Shown: positions 1 to 8,307, counted from the stretch's first letter. The stretch: 64,000 nucleotides of DNA from Eubacteriaceae bacterium (GCA_910574915.1 CAJTCR010000027.1:1-64000), one strand, 5' to 3'. Notes: a model not told the origin generated them from the letters alone. Program-made: numbers and translations.

Positions 1-120
1 GCCTAATCCTTTCTTCAGATTCCACCTCACGATGGACACCCTTGGCTTCGGCTGTATCCTTCCCACTGCCGGGCGGATTGGGGACTTTCACCCGTTAGAA
101 CGTGTGCCCACCGGGCACAC
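1..120 (-). mobile_element. 5' end of a group IIC intron (runs off the left edge)
   Basis: On the minus strand the sequence beginning at 120 is GTGTGCCCGGTGGGCACACG, the GUGYG 5' splice-site start of bacterial group II introns. It is followed by GGGTGAAAGTCCC near 92-80 and CAAGGGTGTCC with GGAATCTGAAG near 47-17. The same order of blocks is found in domain I of the Oceanobacillus iheyensis group IIC intron, which I recall from the structural literature. The insertion point lies directly behind a strong terminator hairpin, the known target choice of class C introns. The reverse transcriptase/maturase ORF and the 3' end would lie to the left of the window and cannot be seen. Confidence 0.82.
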
Positions 121-125
121 CAATA

Positions 126-160
126 AAGAATACAGAGTGGAAATCCCACTCTGTATTCTT
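126..160 (-). terminator. Rho-independent terminator, target of the intron
   Basis: A perfect 15-bp stem (126-140 with 146-160) has a 5-nt loop. Its minus-strand 3' side ends TTCTTTATTG and then meets the intron's GTGTG at 120. It would end the transcript of the 384-residue gene at 192-1346. Confidence 0.85.
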
Positions 161-191
161 ATTTGAATATTACACTATATCTTATCAATTA

Positions 192-1346
192 TTAATGTTT
201 CTTACTTCTATCACTCGTAACAGGATAAGCTGTCTCGATTATATTGAGATCAAAGTTATACCAGAATTGAATGATCAAGTCATATTTTGAAGAATATCCT
301 TCATATAATATTTTACCTTTGATTGGAGCACTTTTCTCATTTGAGCCGTCGTTTGGTTGGATTCTCCTGCTCCTAATCTTTCTTGCATTAGAATATGCTT
401 CTTTTATTGCGCCCATAATTTGCAGGTTGGTCATATCTAAAGGATAAATATCTTTTTTATCAAACTTATTTATTTCAGATATAAATTGGTATTCCAGTGT
501 AGTAAATTTTCTATTCTTTGAATCTAAATCTGTATCATTCAGATTTCGTGCGTTTATTTTACGTCTCACTGATAATTCAAGGTACCTTAAATCATTTACA
601 CTGATCTTGAGATTCTCTGCTATTACCTTCTTTTTCCCTGCATTTCTAATTACATCATTGATTCTGTCATATGCAGAATGATCATGTAATATATGCTGCA
701 TACGTTCAGGTGGAATTGTATCATTATTATATTCTTCTATTAGTTTTTCATCTAATCCGTCATATGGATGTGACTGCTGGTCAACATATAAAGTGTATAC
801 ATTATACAATTCACCTCTCCATGCAGGCAGACCATTCCCTACAGATTCAGTATAATAAAACTCATAATTAGGATCATGATACTGAAATTCTATGGAAGAT
901 TCTTCAAATCTATAAGTCAGATCTTCATCATCTATTGGGACAGTATCATACTGGAATTGCCCGTTAGTAAATTCAATTATTTCTTTGACAGATTGAAGAT
1001 CTTTATATCCACAAACATTAACAACATCGCCTATTCTGAATTTTGGTTTATTATCTGATAAACCTTCATCTATTTCAGAGTGATGTAAATATTCCATGAA
1101 TAAATTTATCTCCGGGGTTGTATCTGATTTTCTTTCTTGAATAATCTCAAGGTCTTCTTCATTAAACATTCCTTTTAATAGCCCATTTGATGATTCATCT
1201 ATGTTTCTGAGTTTATATTGATATTCATGATCATTCCAGGCTTTTTCTCTCTCTATAATTCCTCCAATAATATAAGATTTCCCATCAGAATCTTTATTTG
1301 AGATTTTTACTTTGTCTCCTATTTTAAACAAATTATTGTATAGCAT
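192..1346 (-). CDS. Hypothetical protein with possible C-terminal BECR-type RNase domain
   Basis: A 384-residue protein of unknown family; the start has an AAGGAAAA ribosome site. Two short N-terminal segments (near residues 7-30 and 102-125) both begin with an F-x-IGD-x-V pattern followed by strands and may be duplicated small beta-barrels. The last ~60 residues contain KGKILYEGYSSKYDL, IQFWYNFD and ETAYPV. A YEG...F-x-Y...TAYP ending recalls phage and polymorphic-toxin nucleases of the Barnase-EndoU-ColicinE5/D-RelE fold. That assignment is inference from pattern only. The gene lies 17 nt downstream of the DUF29 gene and probably shares its transcript. There is no signal peptide. It could equally be a structural or regulatory phage-type protein. 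Confidence 0.6.
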   Translation of the reverse strand: MLYNNLFKIGDKVKISNKDSDGKSYIIGGIIEREKAWNDHEYQYKLRNIDESSNGLLKGMFNEEDLEIIQERKSDTTPEINLFMEYLHHSEIDEGLSDNKPKFRIGDVVNVCGYKDLQSVKEIIEFTNGQFQYDTVPIDDEDLTYRFEESSIEFQYHDPNYEFYYTESVGNGLPAWRGELYNVYTLYVDQQSHPYDGLDEKLIEEYNNDTIPPERMQHILHDHSAYDRINDVIRNAGKKKVIAENLKISVNDLRYLELSVRRKINARNLNDTDLDSKNRKFTTLEYQFISEINKFDKKDIYPLDMTNLQIMGAIKEAYSNARKIRSRRIQPNDGSNEKSAPIKGKILYEGYSSKYDLIIQFWYNFDLNIIETAYPVTSDRSKKH

Positions 1347-1363
1347 AATATTTTCCTTTCTTT

Positions 1364-1876
1364 CTATTCCATATCTGGCAATCTGGCTAACAGATCTTCG
1401 ATATCATCATCCATTAATTGTTCTAAATCCCAAGGGCATTCTGGACATTCCTTTGATATAAGCCTTGATATATCTATCAGATCTGAATATTTTTGGGCAT
1501 CTTTCTTGTATTCTTTAATACCATCTTCATATACGTCTTGAATATTATTCTCTAAATATTTTTTGAGGTTTGTATCCTGTTTTTTAGTTCCCCATAAAAT
1601 ATAATCTGAAACTCTATTTCTATGATTTTCTACTTCTCCACACCAATGATCATAATTTCTATTATTAGTGCAGTATTTAATCTTTAGGAGATGTTCAATC
1701 ATCCGCATTAAAGCAGCATAGGATTGTTTTTGTTCCTGCTTTGCTTCTAAATATACTTCTTCATTAAATGCTTCTGTAAATGCCTCTCCGTTTATGGAAG
1801 CATATACGGCACGTTTTACCCTGCACATTTCCTCATACAGCATTTCAACTCGTTCTAATAATTCTTCATTATCCAT
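1364..1876 (-). CDS. DUF29-like family protein
   Basis: A 170-residue, mostly helical, acidic protein. The central part reads EHLLKIKYC...HW...NHRNRVSDYILW, then ENNIQDVYEDGIKEY, and the C-terminus has CPECPWDLEQLMDDD. The order HLLK, W, R, a Y-x-x-A-like helix, CPW-x-x-x-Q-x-x-D-D is the conserved layout of DUF29 (PF01724), a helical family of unknown function common in mobile DNA and cyanobacteria. A good ribosome site (AGAGGATAA) precedes the ATG. It is the first gene of a two-gene unit with the possible nuclease at 192-1346, so toxin and partner roles can be considered but are not shown. Confidence 0.6.
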   Translation of the reverse strand: MDNEELLERVEMLYEEMCRVKRAVYASINGEAFTEAFNEEVYLEAKQEQKQSYAALMRMIEHLLKIKYCTNNRNYDHWCGEVENHRNRVSDYILWGTKKQDTNLKKYLENNIQDVYEDGIKEYKKDAQKYSDLIDISRLISKECPECPWDLEQLMDDDIEDLLARLPDME

Positions 1877-1946
1877 ATTATTTATCCTCTCTTTCTTGTA
1901 TTATTTTACTATTATAATATATAATTAATAATAATCAGAATACTAT

Positions 1947-1985
1947 AAAAAATAATCGGGGATTAAACACCCCCGATTATTTTTT
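1947..1985. terminator. Bidirectional terminator hairpin
   Basis: Stem AAAAAATAATCGGGG / CCCCGATTATTTTTT (1947-1961 with 1971-1985) with a short loop and T-runs on both strands. It separates the DUF29 transcript from the genes upstream. Confidence 0.85.
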
Positions 1986-2086
1986 ATAAATGCATTACTC
2001 TGTCTTTAATTTTAATTTATAGCGTATCATGTTCAATATATCATAGTCAACCCCATATTATTAATGTAAATACCTCATATAGTTAC

Positions 2087-2230
2087 TCAATAACTATATT
2101 CATCCTCTAATATATTTTTTAAATAATCAAAGCAAATAATTTGTACTTGAAATATCAAAAAAATAATCTGTCCATCCATAGCAGCAAATATTTCTGCTGC
2201 TATGGCATGACAGTTAGCAGAATCTAACAT
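2087..2230 (-). CDS. Possible 47-residue small protein
   Basis: An ATG-to-TGA reading frame in an otherwise gene-free stretch (1986-2274). The peptide starts MLDSANCHAIAAEIF and has a hydrophobic middle (QIIFLIFQVQIICF) before an acidic tail, so it could be a small membrane-associated protein. The ribosome site is weak. An 11-bp inverted repeat (2176-2186 with 2195-2205) lies inside it. Coding status is uncertain; the rest of the gap shows nothing recognisable. Confidence 0.25.
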   Translation of the reverse strand: MLDSANCHAIAAEIFAAMDGQIIFLIFQVQIICFDYLKNILEDEYSY

Positions 2231-2274
2231 GTTTAACGTTTTAGCCCAGTAATAAATTTGTTATAGTACTATGC

Positions 2275-2511
2275 TTACTCATAACGTAATGTACCATCCA
2301 GAAATAAAGATATCGCATAGCGAAATCCATACAAAAAGCCCTGTCTTTCATATTCTGAATTTAAAGTAGAAATATCCTGTTCTATTTCTATAATGTCAAT
2401 ACCCTTTTCTTCCATATGTTTGAAAATATTATTTCTTTCCTTCTGTGTTTCAGGCATATCCATATAGTTTTCATACAATATTTCAAAATTGTCAAAAATT
2501 TTATCAATCAT
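2275..2511 (-). CDS. Small helical protein, possibly DUF6809-like
   Basis: A 78-residue protein with an AAGGGATGA ribosome site. It contains an early acidic helix, a KERNNIFKHMEEKG segment, and a C-terminal GFLYGFRYAISLFLDG. An E-x-x-F-x-x-GFR-x-A-x-x-L pattern near the C-terminus recalls small Lachnospiraceae proteins such as DUF6809, which occur in phage and integrative elements. I cannot name a function. It stands alone between the DUF5688 gene and an apparently non-coding stretch. Confidence 0.5.
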   Translation of the reverse strand: MIDKIFDNFEILYENYMDMPETQKERNNIFKHMEEKGIDIIEIEQDISTLNSEYERQGFLYGFRYAISLFLDGTLRYE

Positions 2512-2652
2512 ACCATATCATCCCTTTTATTTTCCTGCATTTTTGCAATGATCTATCCATCATCTATTATCATATCCTTCTTTATATCATCTCAAATATG
2601 AAAACAGGAAAACCAGTCCTTATATCCAGATTTCCTGTTTTCCTAACAAATA

Positions 2653-3567
2653 TCATGCTGCTATTTCTACTAATTCTTTGCTTCTATTATAAACATACAC
2701 ATGGTCAGATAAATATTCCTCTGCACTGACTTCTGTAGCATTAATCTCTCTTACCATATCTGCCAGTCCACCATATTCTATTTTACGGTCAGAAGCCAAT
2801 ATAATAACTTCATGCACGGAACTTGGCAATAGAATATAATCACCCTTGATTTTATCAGAAATTTTCTTTAAGGTATTTTTATCAAGAATCTGGGATGCTC
2901 CGTAGTACTTACGGCAGTTTGTCAGAACATATGCACCCAAATCAAATAATAATCCTCTGCCTTCCCGAAGACCAGGTTCTTCTGGAACAAAACTTTTGAG
3001 AATATTTTGTATGTTTTCAAATACCATGCTGTGACACAAACGCATATTTATCAAAGCTGTCTGATAAAGCTTCCTTTCATTCTGTCCCCATACGGACATA
3101 TGATGATCATTAATAAGAATCATACCCGTTTCCTGATTTTCAGAATTATTTACTTCAATATAATAAACAACAGCTAAATCTAAAAACAATCTGTATGGAA
3201 TCATAGAAAGCTGTTCTCTGTTTCTGTCTGCATTAATTAACTTTGCATAAACATGGTTCTTAATAATATCCCAGTTCATAAAATCCATGATATTTATATC
3301 CAGAAAACCATTTTGATATTCCATAATCTTCCTGTAAATTTCATCCACTATGTTATGCAGTCCGATACGTTTATTCTTATATTCTTGATAATAGCCATCC
3401 AAATATATACATGGGCCGCAGTGACTCCCTTTTGCCATAGCGGACATGCCTGTACATTTGATGCCGTTGTTTTTCATGTTAGTGACTGTCGAAATATCAA
3501 ATATTCCATCTGTCATTTTTTGTACTTCCTTTAATATCATTTCTGTAAATTCTTTAAAATACATCAT
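2653..3567 (-). CDS. DUF5688 family protein
   Basis: A 304-residue protein with a strong TAGGAGG ribosome site. Its N-terminus (FTEMILKEVQKM...NMKNNGIKCTGM), the PCIYLDGYYQEYKN segment, LIND and the C-terminal VHEVIILA fit DUF5688, a family common in Lachnospiraceae mobile elements and of unknown function. It follows the Rad52-like gene by only 14 nt, so it is the last gene of the DUF932-yqaJ-rad52-like operon. It is a soluble protein with no clear catalytic motif. The repeated association of such proteins with recombination genes is context only. Confidence 0.7.
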   Translation of the reverse strand: MMYFKEFTEMILKEVQKMTDGIFDISTVTNMKNNGIKCTGMSAMAKGSHCGPCIYLDGYYQEYKNKRIGLHNIVDEIYRKIMEYQNGFLDINIMDFMNWDIIKNHVYAKLINADRNREQLSMIPYRLFLDLAVVYYIEVNNSENQETGMILINDHHMSVWGQNERKLYQTALINMRLCHSMVFENIQNILKSFVPEEPGLREGRGLLFDLGAYVLTNCRKYYGASQILDKNTLKKISDKIKGDYILLPSSVHEVIILASDRKIEYGGLADMVREINATEVSAEEYLSDHVYVYNRSKELVEIAA

Positions 3568-3581
3568 ATCGTTATTTCCTC

Positions 3582-4346
3582 CTATGCTACGTGGACTGAT
3601 TTTGTTCTTGACAGTGCAAGCATTACCTTCCCATATAATTCTTCATTCATATCTCCAAGATTCTGTATCTTATACCTGTCCTTCACGTTTTCTATTGTTA
3701 CACCGGTCCTGACAAGCTCAGCCTGCAGGGAATCCATCTGGTTCTTTGAAATAGAAACTTCTACAAGCTCTTTTTTATCTGCCGCTTTTCCAGTATTTCC
3801 ATTCCTTTCAACTGATTGGGCCGATTTCCATTCAAACACAGGCTGAGCCATATTATCTATAATTACAAGTGACTGAATCTCTTTTTCATCATTATATTGA
3901 ATCGAATAAACAGAAAAATGGTCATTACAATAATACCGTTTCTCCCTGTTCTGGCCTTCTTTCATCTGGATAGATGTTTTATCTGCCGGAATCCATATAA
4001 ACGGCGCAGAATATAATTCTCTTCCGATTCCCCAGTTGAAACACGCCCTTTTAAAACTATCCGAAGCCTGAGATTTTTCTTTTTCTGTATATCCAGTCGT
4101 GCCGACATCCTGTTTTGATACCCATTCACCAGATTCCCTATTATAAATTTCCACTGTACAGTAGAGATTCCCATCTATACACTGATGGCTTCTTTTCCAA
4201 CCAAAAGCTCCAAAAGTTTCATCAAGAATACGTTGGTCTACCCTTGCATCTTTATAGAGCAGTAAACTTAGGCCTTTTGCATTGATGGTTGCTGTCCTGC
4301 ATTCAATTTCATTTGGTTTAAGTAACCTAATAAAATCTTTTTTCAT
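3582..4346 (-). CDS. Rad52/22-like single-strand annealing protein
   Basis: A 254-residue protein. Residues ~25-125 contain GLSLLLYKDARVDQRILDE, TVEIYN, DVGTTGYTEKEKSQASDSFKRACFNWGIGRELY. The G-x-x-S-A-x-DS-x-KRA-x-x-x-x-GIGR-x-LY pattern is typical of phage Rad52/Rad22-type annealing proteins. Such proteins pair single strands produced by a partner exonuclease. Here the YqaJ nuclease gene is immediately upstream, so the two probably form a two-component recombination system. A tandem TCATCTTTTT repeat at the start places two ATGs 10 nt apart; only the inner one (4346) is in frame. The C-terminal ~70 residues are a variable linker plus a helical tail. Confidence 0.75.
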   Translation of the reverse strand: MKKDFIRLLKPNEIECRTATINAKGLSLLLYKDARVDQRILDETFGAFGWKRSHQCIDGNLYCTVEIYNRESGEWVSKQDVGTTGYTEKEKSQASDSFKRACFNWGIGRELYSAPFIWIPADKTSIQMKEGQNREKRYYCNDHFSVYSIQYNDEKEIQSLVIIDNMAQPVFEWKSAQSVERNGNTGKAADKKELVEVSISKNQMDSLQAELVRTGVTIENVKDRYKIQNLGDMNEELYGKVMLALSRTKSVHVA

Positions 4347-4433
4347 CTTTTTTCATCTTTTTCCTTTCTGCTATGTGGATTTTTGTTTGTAGTTATATTT
4401 GTATACTTTGGCAGAAATTAAGTATGATCTTTT

Positions 4434-5363
4434 TTATGCTATTTTTACCTCGAATCTCCTTGAATGAAATATTTTTCCGTAGTTTTCATATAATTCCGGC
4501 ATTTCTGATTTGATACGTTTCGTATCAAGCTTTGTCGAATCAACATTTTTCCATGAAACACGGAAATTCTCACTGTCAGCATACTCATAATCTTTCATAA
4601 ACAGTTTTACCTCCTGTTCAATCTGTTTTTGTTCCTCCTGCAATTCTGAAATATAATTGAGTATTTCTTCACGTCTTTTCAATTTGTCATCAAATCCTAC
4701 AAGTTCAACCGTACTGGATTTTTTTGCTGTATGGTAATACTGTCCGATTACTTCATCACAAATCCGACTCCCATCCGGCGGCGGTATAATACCTTTCATC
4801 ACATAGTTATTCCAGAAATCTTTTTCAATGGAAACGAGCTGTTGAATCAGTGCATCATCCCATTCCAATTTACGATATGTAAATTCTTTTCCTAAAATAA
4901 TGGCTGCAATATACCATGTACGTCTCCCTGTGATTACCATATAATGATAACATTGCATAATATAATGAAGGGGAATGTTTCCATTTGCCCACTGATCAGC
5001 CTGATAGGCACTGGCTGTTTTACATTCAAGCCCTGCATCTTGGCCAATTACAAGACGATCAACATCAGCAATCATAAATGGATATTCTACACTCCGGTAC
5101 ATGAAATTTGATTTTCTTACCTTTAATCCAGAAGCCTCCATAAAACGCCTTGCAACATAATCTTCTAAGTCATTACCGATACGGATAGCTTCATTATCCA
5201 ATTCCTCTGTTTCATCACTGACTTTATCTTTATATACTTTCATGACATTGCTGTATGGATTTACGCCACAGACAGCCCCTGCATCGGAACCTCCAATACC
5301 CGATTTTCTTAAACGCAGCCACTCTGTATGGCTCATTTCTGATAATGCTATTTTTTCAAACAT
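4434..5363 (-). CDS. YqaJ-type viral recombinase exonuclease
   Basis: A 309-residue protein from the ATG at 5363, chosen because AAGGGGGA lies just upstream; the open frame extends further but without a ribosome site. The start has SEMSHTEWLRLRKSGIGGSDA, typical of YqaJ/lambda-exonuclease-like PD-(D/E)XK nucleases. IADVDRLV and GLECKTASAY supply the acidic and E-x-K catalytic residues; QCYHYMVITG follows. The C-terminal ~80 residues form a coiled coil (LQEEQKQIEQEV). It resects double-strand ends for the annealing protein encoded downstream. Confidence 0.85.
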   Translation of the reverse strand: MFEKIALSEMSHTEWLRLRKSGIGGSDAGAVCGVNPYSNVMKVYKDKVSDETEELDNEAIRIGNDLEDYVARRFMEASGLKVRKSNFMYRSVEYPFMIADVDRLVIGQDAGLECKTASAYQADQWANGNIPLHYIMQCYHYMVITGRRTWYIAAIILGKEFTYRKLEWDDALIQQLVSIEKDFWNNYVMKGIIPPPDGSRICDEVIGQYYHTAKKSSTVELVGFDDKLKRREEILNYISELQEEQKQIEQEVKLFMKDYEYADSENFRVSWKNVDSTKLDTKRIKSEMPELYENYGKIFHSRRFEVKIA

Positions 5364-5510
5364 GTTTATTCCCCCTTCTTTCGCTGTTATAGAATAAATA
5401 AAATATTCAAATCTATTCCCACAATAAAGAAAACAGCCAGAATGAAATAACATTGTAATGATACAGAGCATCATAGTTATTGACCCCGGCTGTCCCTGAT
5501 GGATTGATCA

Positions 5511-6443
5511 TTAAGCTGACTTCACAAGTTGATATGCCTTATCAATGACAGGATTTCCATCAACAGTACGTGAAAACAGATTTTCTTTGTAATTTGCAGT
5601 TTTTCGGAGCGGGCTGCCATGTGTGGCAAAATCTGATACCGCATTGATAAAACGGTATGCATTGTTTCCCAATTTTTTCAGGTCCGGCGCATCATAATAT
5701 CGTTTCATCATATCTTCACGAAGACGAATGATATTCTTGCTCTGTACTGCCGTAGGTTCTTTTTCCATTGGTAAAAGAATTTCTATATATTCTTTTATCT
5801 GTTGATCAGTTATTTTCTGTCTGCGGAGCTGTTCAAATTCCACACCCAGGCAGTCCATGTATTCTTCTGCCATGAAAAGTGTATCCTTTGCCTCCTGTAT
5901 CTTGTCCTGTATATTTCCTGTATGGATTATGCTGAAACTTCTTCTTGCCGTATTCAGAGCCAGGTTCAGTGTATTATTGCATACAACCCTCACAGGCGTA
6001 ACTGCAACCTTTACGGAACCCGAACCATCATGTGTATTTGAAAATACCAGGTACGGGCTGATACGTTCCCCGGCAATGATGTATTCCCTCGGAAGCCTTG
6101 CCAGCAGCCACACCTTTCTGCCATCTTGTAATGACCCGGCAGTTTCATAACGTACGCCTTTTCCAAGAAGTTCATCCGTAAAGCTGAAAGCGTCCACATT
6201 CTGTACCACTTTGTAACGGTCTGATACCACGCCAAGGACTTTTCTGTCTGTATCCCTTACATTTGCTTTGTATCCCTCAACTTGTTCTTTGAAGCCTGTA
6301 TAAATCGGTTCCTGTACTACATTCCAGTCAAGCCCGGCAAGGCGGAGGGCTTCTGCTGATGCCGGGGCTTCCATAACAATTGTACCAAGCCCGTGCCACG
6401 GTTTTTCCCTTACGGAAAACATTGTTTCAATTAAAGCTGCCAT
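5511..6443 (-). CDS. DUF932 family phage/plasmid protein
   Basis: A 310-residue protein beginning MAALIETMFSVREKPWHGLG, which with VVSDRYKVVQN, FSNTHDGSGSVKVAVTPVRVVCNNTL and ARRSFSIIHT is the signature of the DUF932 / phage-plasmid-like protein family (TIGR03299). AAAGGAGAT precedes the ATG. These proteins accompany recombination and replication genes on plasmids, phages and integrative elements; their biochemical role is unknown. It heads the operon with the YqaJ nuclease and the annealing protein. Confidence 0.85.
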   Translation of the reverse strand: MAALIETMFSVREKPWHGLGTIVMEAPASAEALRLAGLDWNVVQEPIYTGFKEQVEGYKANVRDTDRKVLGVVSDRYKVVQNVDAFSFTDELLGKGVRYETAGSLQDGRKVWLLARLPREYIIAGERISPYLVFSNTHDGSGSVKVAVTPVRVVCNNTLNLALNTARRSFSIIHTGNIQDKIQEAKDTLFMAEEYMDCLGVEFEQLRRQKITDQQIKEYIEILLPMEKEPTAVQSKNIIRLREDMMKRYYDAPDLKKLGNNAYRFINAVSDFATHGSPLRKTANYKENLFSRTVDGNPVIDKAYQLVKSA

Positions 6444-6493
6444 CTTAAATATCTCCTTTTGTTATTCTGCGTTTGATTAAATTCGCGGGAAAC

Positions 6494-6529
6494 AAATAAA
6501 GGGTTCCCCATCACAGGAACCCTTTATTT
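6494..6529. terminator. Terminator hairpin
   Basis: 14-bp stem AAATAAAGGGTTCC / GGAACCCTTTATTT (6494-6507 with 6516-6529), A/T-rich at both ends. It would end the small-protein transcript before the DUF932 operon. Confidence 0.75.
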
Positions 6530-6536
6530 AGACTTG

Positions 6537-6653
6537 CTATTTCGTTTCGTTATCCAGTTCTAATATATTCATGTTATCATTTATAGTCTTCGCCGCTATA
6601 AGAAGTGCCGATAATAAGATCAGAACTGTGTCAAACACTTTTTTATTAGACAT
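6537..6653 (-). CDS. 38-residue single-span membrane peptide
   Basis: A short gene with GGGGTGA six nt before its ATG. The peptide starts MSNKKVFDTV, has one hydrophobic helix (LILLSALLIAAK) and an acidic tail ending in ELDNETK. It directly precedes a terminator. The clear ribosome site plus terminator argue that it is real. Function unknown; small one-helix peptides are frequent in phage and integrative-element early regions. Confidence 0.5.
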   Translation of the reverse strand: MSNKKVFDTVLILLSALLIAAKTINDNMNILELDNETK

Positions 6654-6724
6654 TTTTTATCACCCCATTTCCTATAATATTATAACTTTATAATATATCA
6701 TTGAAATAAGGTGAAATTCGATAG

Positions 6725-6895
6725 TCACAGAATTCGCTGGCTGCCCTGTGACATTTTTTGATACCGCTCAAATGCCTGATAATTTGTTTCCCGACACTGT
6801 GGGCAAGGATTTCTGAATGTATATATCAGGTTAAGTGTATATGGACATTTGGCACATGGTGGTTTTAAACGATATAGCGCTTTTTTTAATTTCAT
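6725..6895 (-). CDS. 56-residue zinc-ribbon mini-protein
   Basis: A short reading frame with GAGGTGA five nt before the ATG. It encodes a basic start (MKLKKALYRLKPP) and two CxxC knuckles (C14/C17 in CAKC and C31/C34 in CPQC), the ligand set of a small zinc ribbon. It probably shares a transcript with the 38-residue gene that follows. Function unknown; such proteins may bind DNA or another protein. Confidence 0.6.
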   Translation of the reverse strand: MKLKKALYRLKPPCAKCPYTLNLIYTFRNPCPQCRETNYQAFERYQKMSQGSQRIL

Positions 6896-7085
6896 TTACA
6901 TCACCTCACAACATAAAGCAAATCATATTGCATCTGATTTTTCGCATCTGGACTAAAAATATAATTTTCAACTATGTAGATTATGGCATATGATTTTATA
7001 CAGTTTCGAGTTTTTTCATTCCTCATACTCCTTTTGGTATTTACGCCCTGTGTGGAACAATCCTTGAAAGTTGTTATCTTTCCAT

Positions 7086-7499
7086 TTATCTACCCGCTGA
7101 ACCATAAATGAAAAATAAGAACCGGGCTATGTACATCTCAAGTGATACAAGAGAAATTGTAATTGCAAGCGAAAATATCCATACGGAAAGCCCGCCCAGT
7201 ATTAAGGAGATGAAAAAAGTGAGCACTGAAATTCTGAACCAAGGAATCCCGTAAAATAAATCATCAAGCCAATAAGTATTACCGCTAATACTTTGACCAG
7301 GTTCAAACAATGAAGATGGACAAAACAATGTTATAGCAAGCCATAGGAGGAAACATATAGCTGCAGCAAGTTGTGAAAAAGATATAATAAAATGGTAGAC
7401 CATAATAAAAAGAGGTAATTTTAGAAAAGGCTCACATAATCCAAATAAAAAAGATGTTATTAAAGCAAATAACATGAGCCGGCCAAATGGAATTTTCAT
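7086..7499 (-). CDS. Multi-pass small membrane protein
   Basis: A 137-residue hydrophobic protein with about four membrane spans (near residues 8-25, 33-58, 85-108 and 108-130), separated by a polar loop with SLFEPGQS. I recognise no family. The ribosome site (AGAAAGGTAA) is rather far from the ATG. It lies in the AT-rich accessory stretch among other small proteins of unknown function. Confidence 0.55.
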   Translation of the reverse strand: MKIPFGRLMLFALITSFLFGLCEPFLKLPLFIMVYHFIISFSQLAAAICFLLWLAITLFCPSSLFEPGQSISGNTYWLDDLFYGIPWFRISVLTFFISLILGGLSVWIFSLAITISLVSLEMYIARFLFFIYGSAGR

Positions 7500-7617
7500 T
7501 GCTTGATACCGTTACCTTTCTGATTTGATCAAATTAAACAATGAAGTGTTGCTTACGCTCGAATATCCTTCTATAACTTGTTTCTGTAATAATTCTGCAT
7601 CCTTTTTTCAACTATAC

Positions 7618-7935
7618 CTATCTGATTGAATTTTTCAGGGATTTCAACGCCTTATACATCCCATTTTTTGTTCCCCATGCACGTCGTATATCGTCAGGAT
7701 CTACTAAGCGGCAATGTTTTGTAAACTCATTTTGCTGTAAACGCCAGCCTTTACATTCTTCAAGTGTATCCCATAATTTTCTATCCCAATTAGAAATTTT
7801 CAATGGAATATTACTTATCGAGATTTCAGAATCCAAAATGCGGTTTATAAGAGCAGGCGTATCAGCAATTGCTTCCATAATTGTTCCAAGTCCCCCTCCA
7901 TCATTTCCATTATAATTACTTTTAAAATCACCCAT
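7618..7935 (-). CDS. Hypothetical protein, 105 residues
   Basis: A soluble protein with a strong AAAGGAGAT ribosome site. The N-terminus is glycine/asparagine-rich (YNGNDGGGLG); the remainder appears helical and basic, with ISNWDRKLWDTLEECKGW and PDDIRRAWGTK. No family recognised. It lies just upstream of the membrane protein at 7086-7499, 118 nt apart. Confidence 0.55.
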   Translation of the reverse strand: MGDFKSNYNGNDGGGLGTIMEAIADTPALINRILDSEISISNIPLKISNWDRKLWDTLEECKGWRLQQNEFTKHCRLVDPDDIRRAWGTKNGMYKALKSLKNSIR

Positions 7936-8018
7936 ATATTTATCTCCTTTATTGTATTAAAATTATTTATTTTCTTTGCAGTTTTATATGGTATTTACCT
8001 TTTCCAATAATTTTATAT

Positions 8019-8307
8019 CTATCTCAATGTATTTAAAGTTCCAATACCTCCTGCTGCCTTTAATGATACAGCATATACCCCGCGCATTTTTCCAGTAACT
8101 TTAATACGAATAACTTTATTTTTCAAATATCCCTCTATTGTAATTGTTTCCTGCTCGAAGAAATTCAATATACCATTCAACATCTTTTATATATTTCAAA
8201 CAATATGACGAAATCATCACATTATCGTCAGCATCTTTAATTGTCTACATCTCGATTTGAATATATGGCTCTAAATCATATGGAATTCTTTTCAGCTTCT
8301 TATACAT
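8019..8307 (-). pseudogene. Broken small gene, one nonsense codon and one frameshift
   Basis: Minus-strand translation begins MYKKLKRIPYDLEPYIQIEM and meets a TAG at 8245-8247. It continues in frame as TIKDADDNVMISSYCLKYI and DVEWYIEFL, then shifts frame into FEQETITIEGYLKNK and VSLKAAGGIGTLNTLR before a final stop. The unbroken protein would have been about 95 residues. The remnant explains the 440-nt gap between the neighbouring genes. Family unknown. A sequencing error could account for one lesion but hardly both. Confidence 0.6.

Noticed and set aside
1-120. A coding fragment at the left edge
   Set aside because: Matches group II intron RNA blocks and has no sustained reading frame with a ribosome site.
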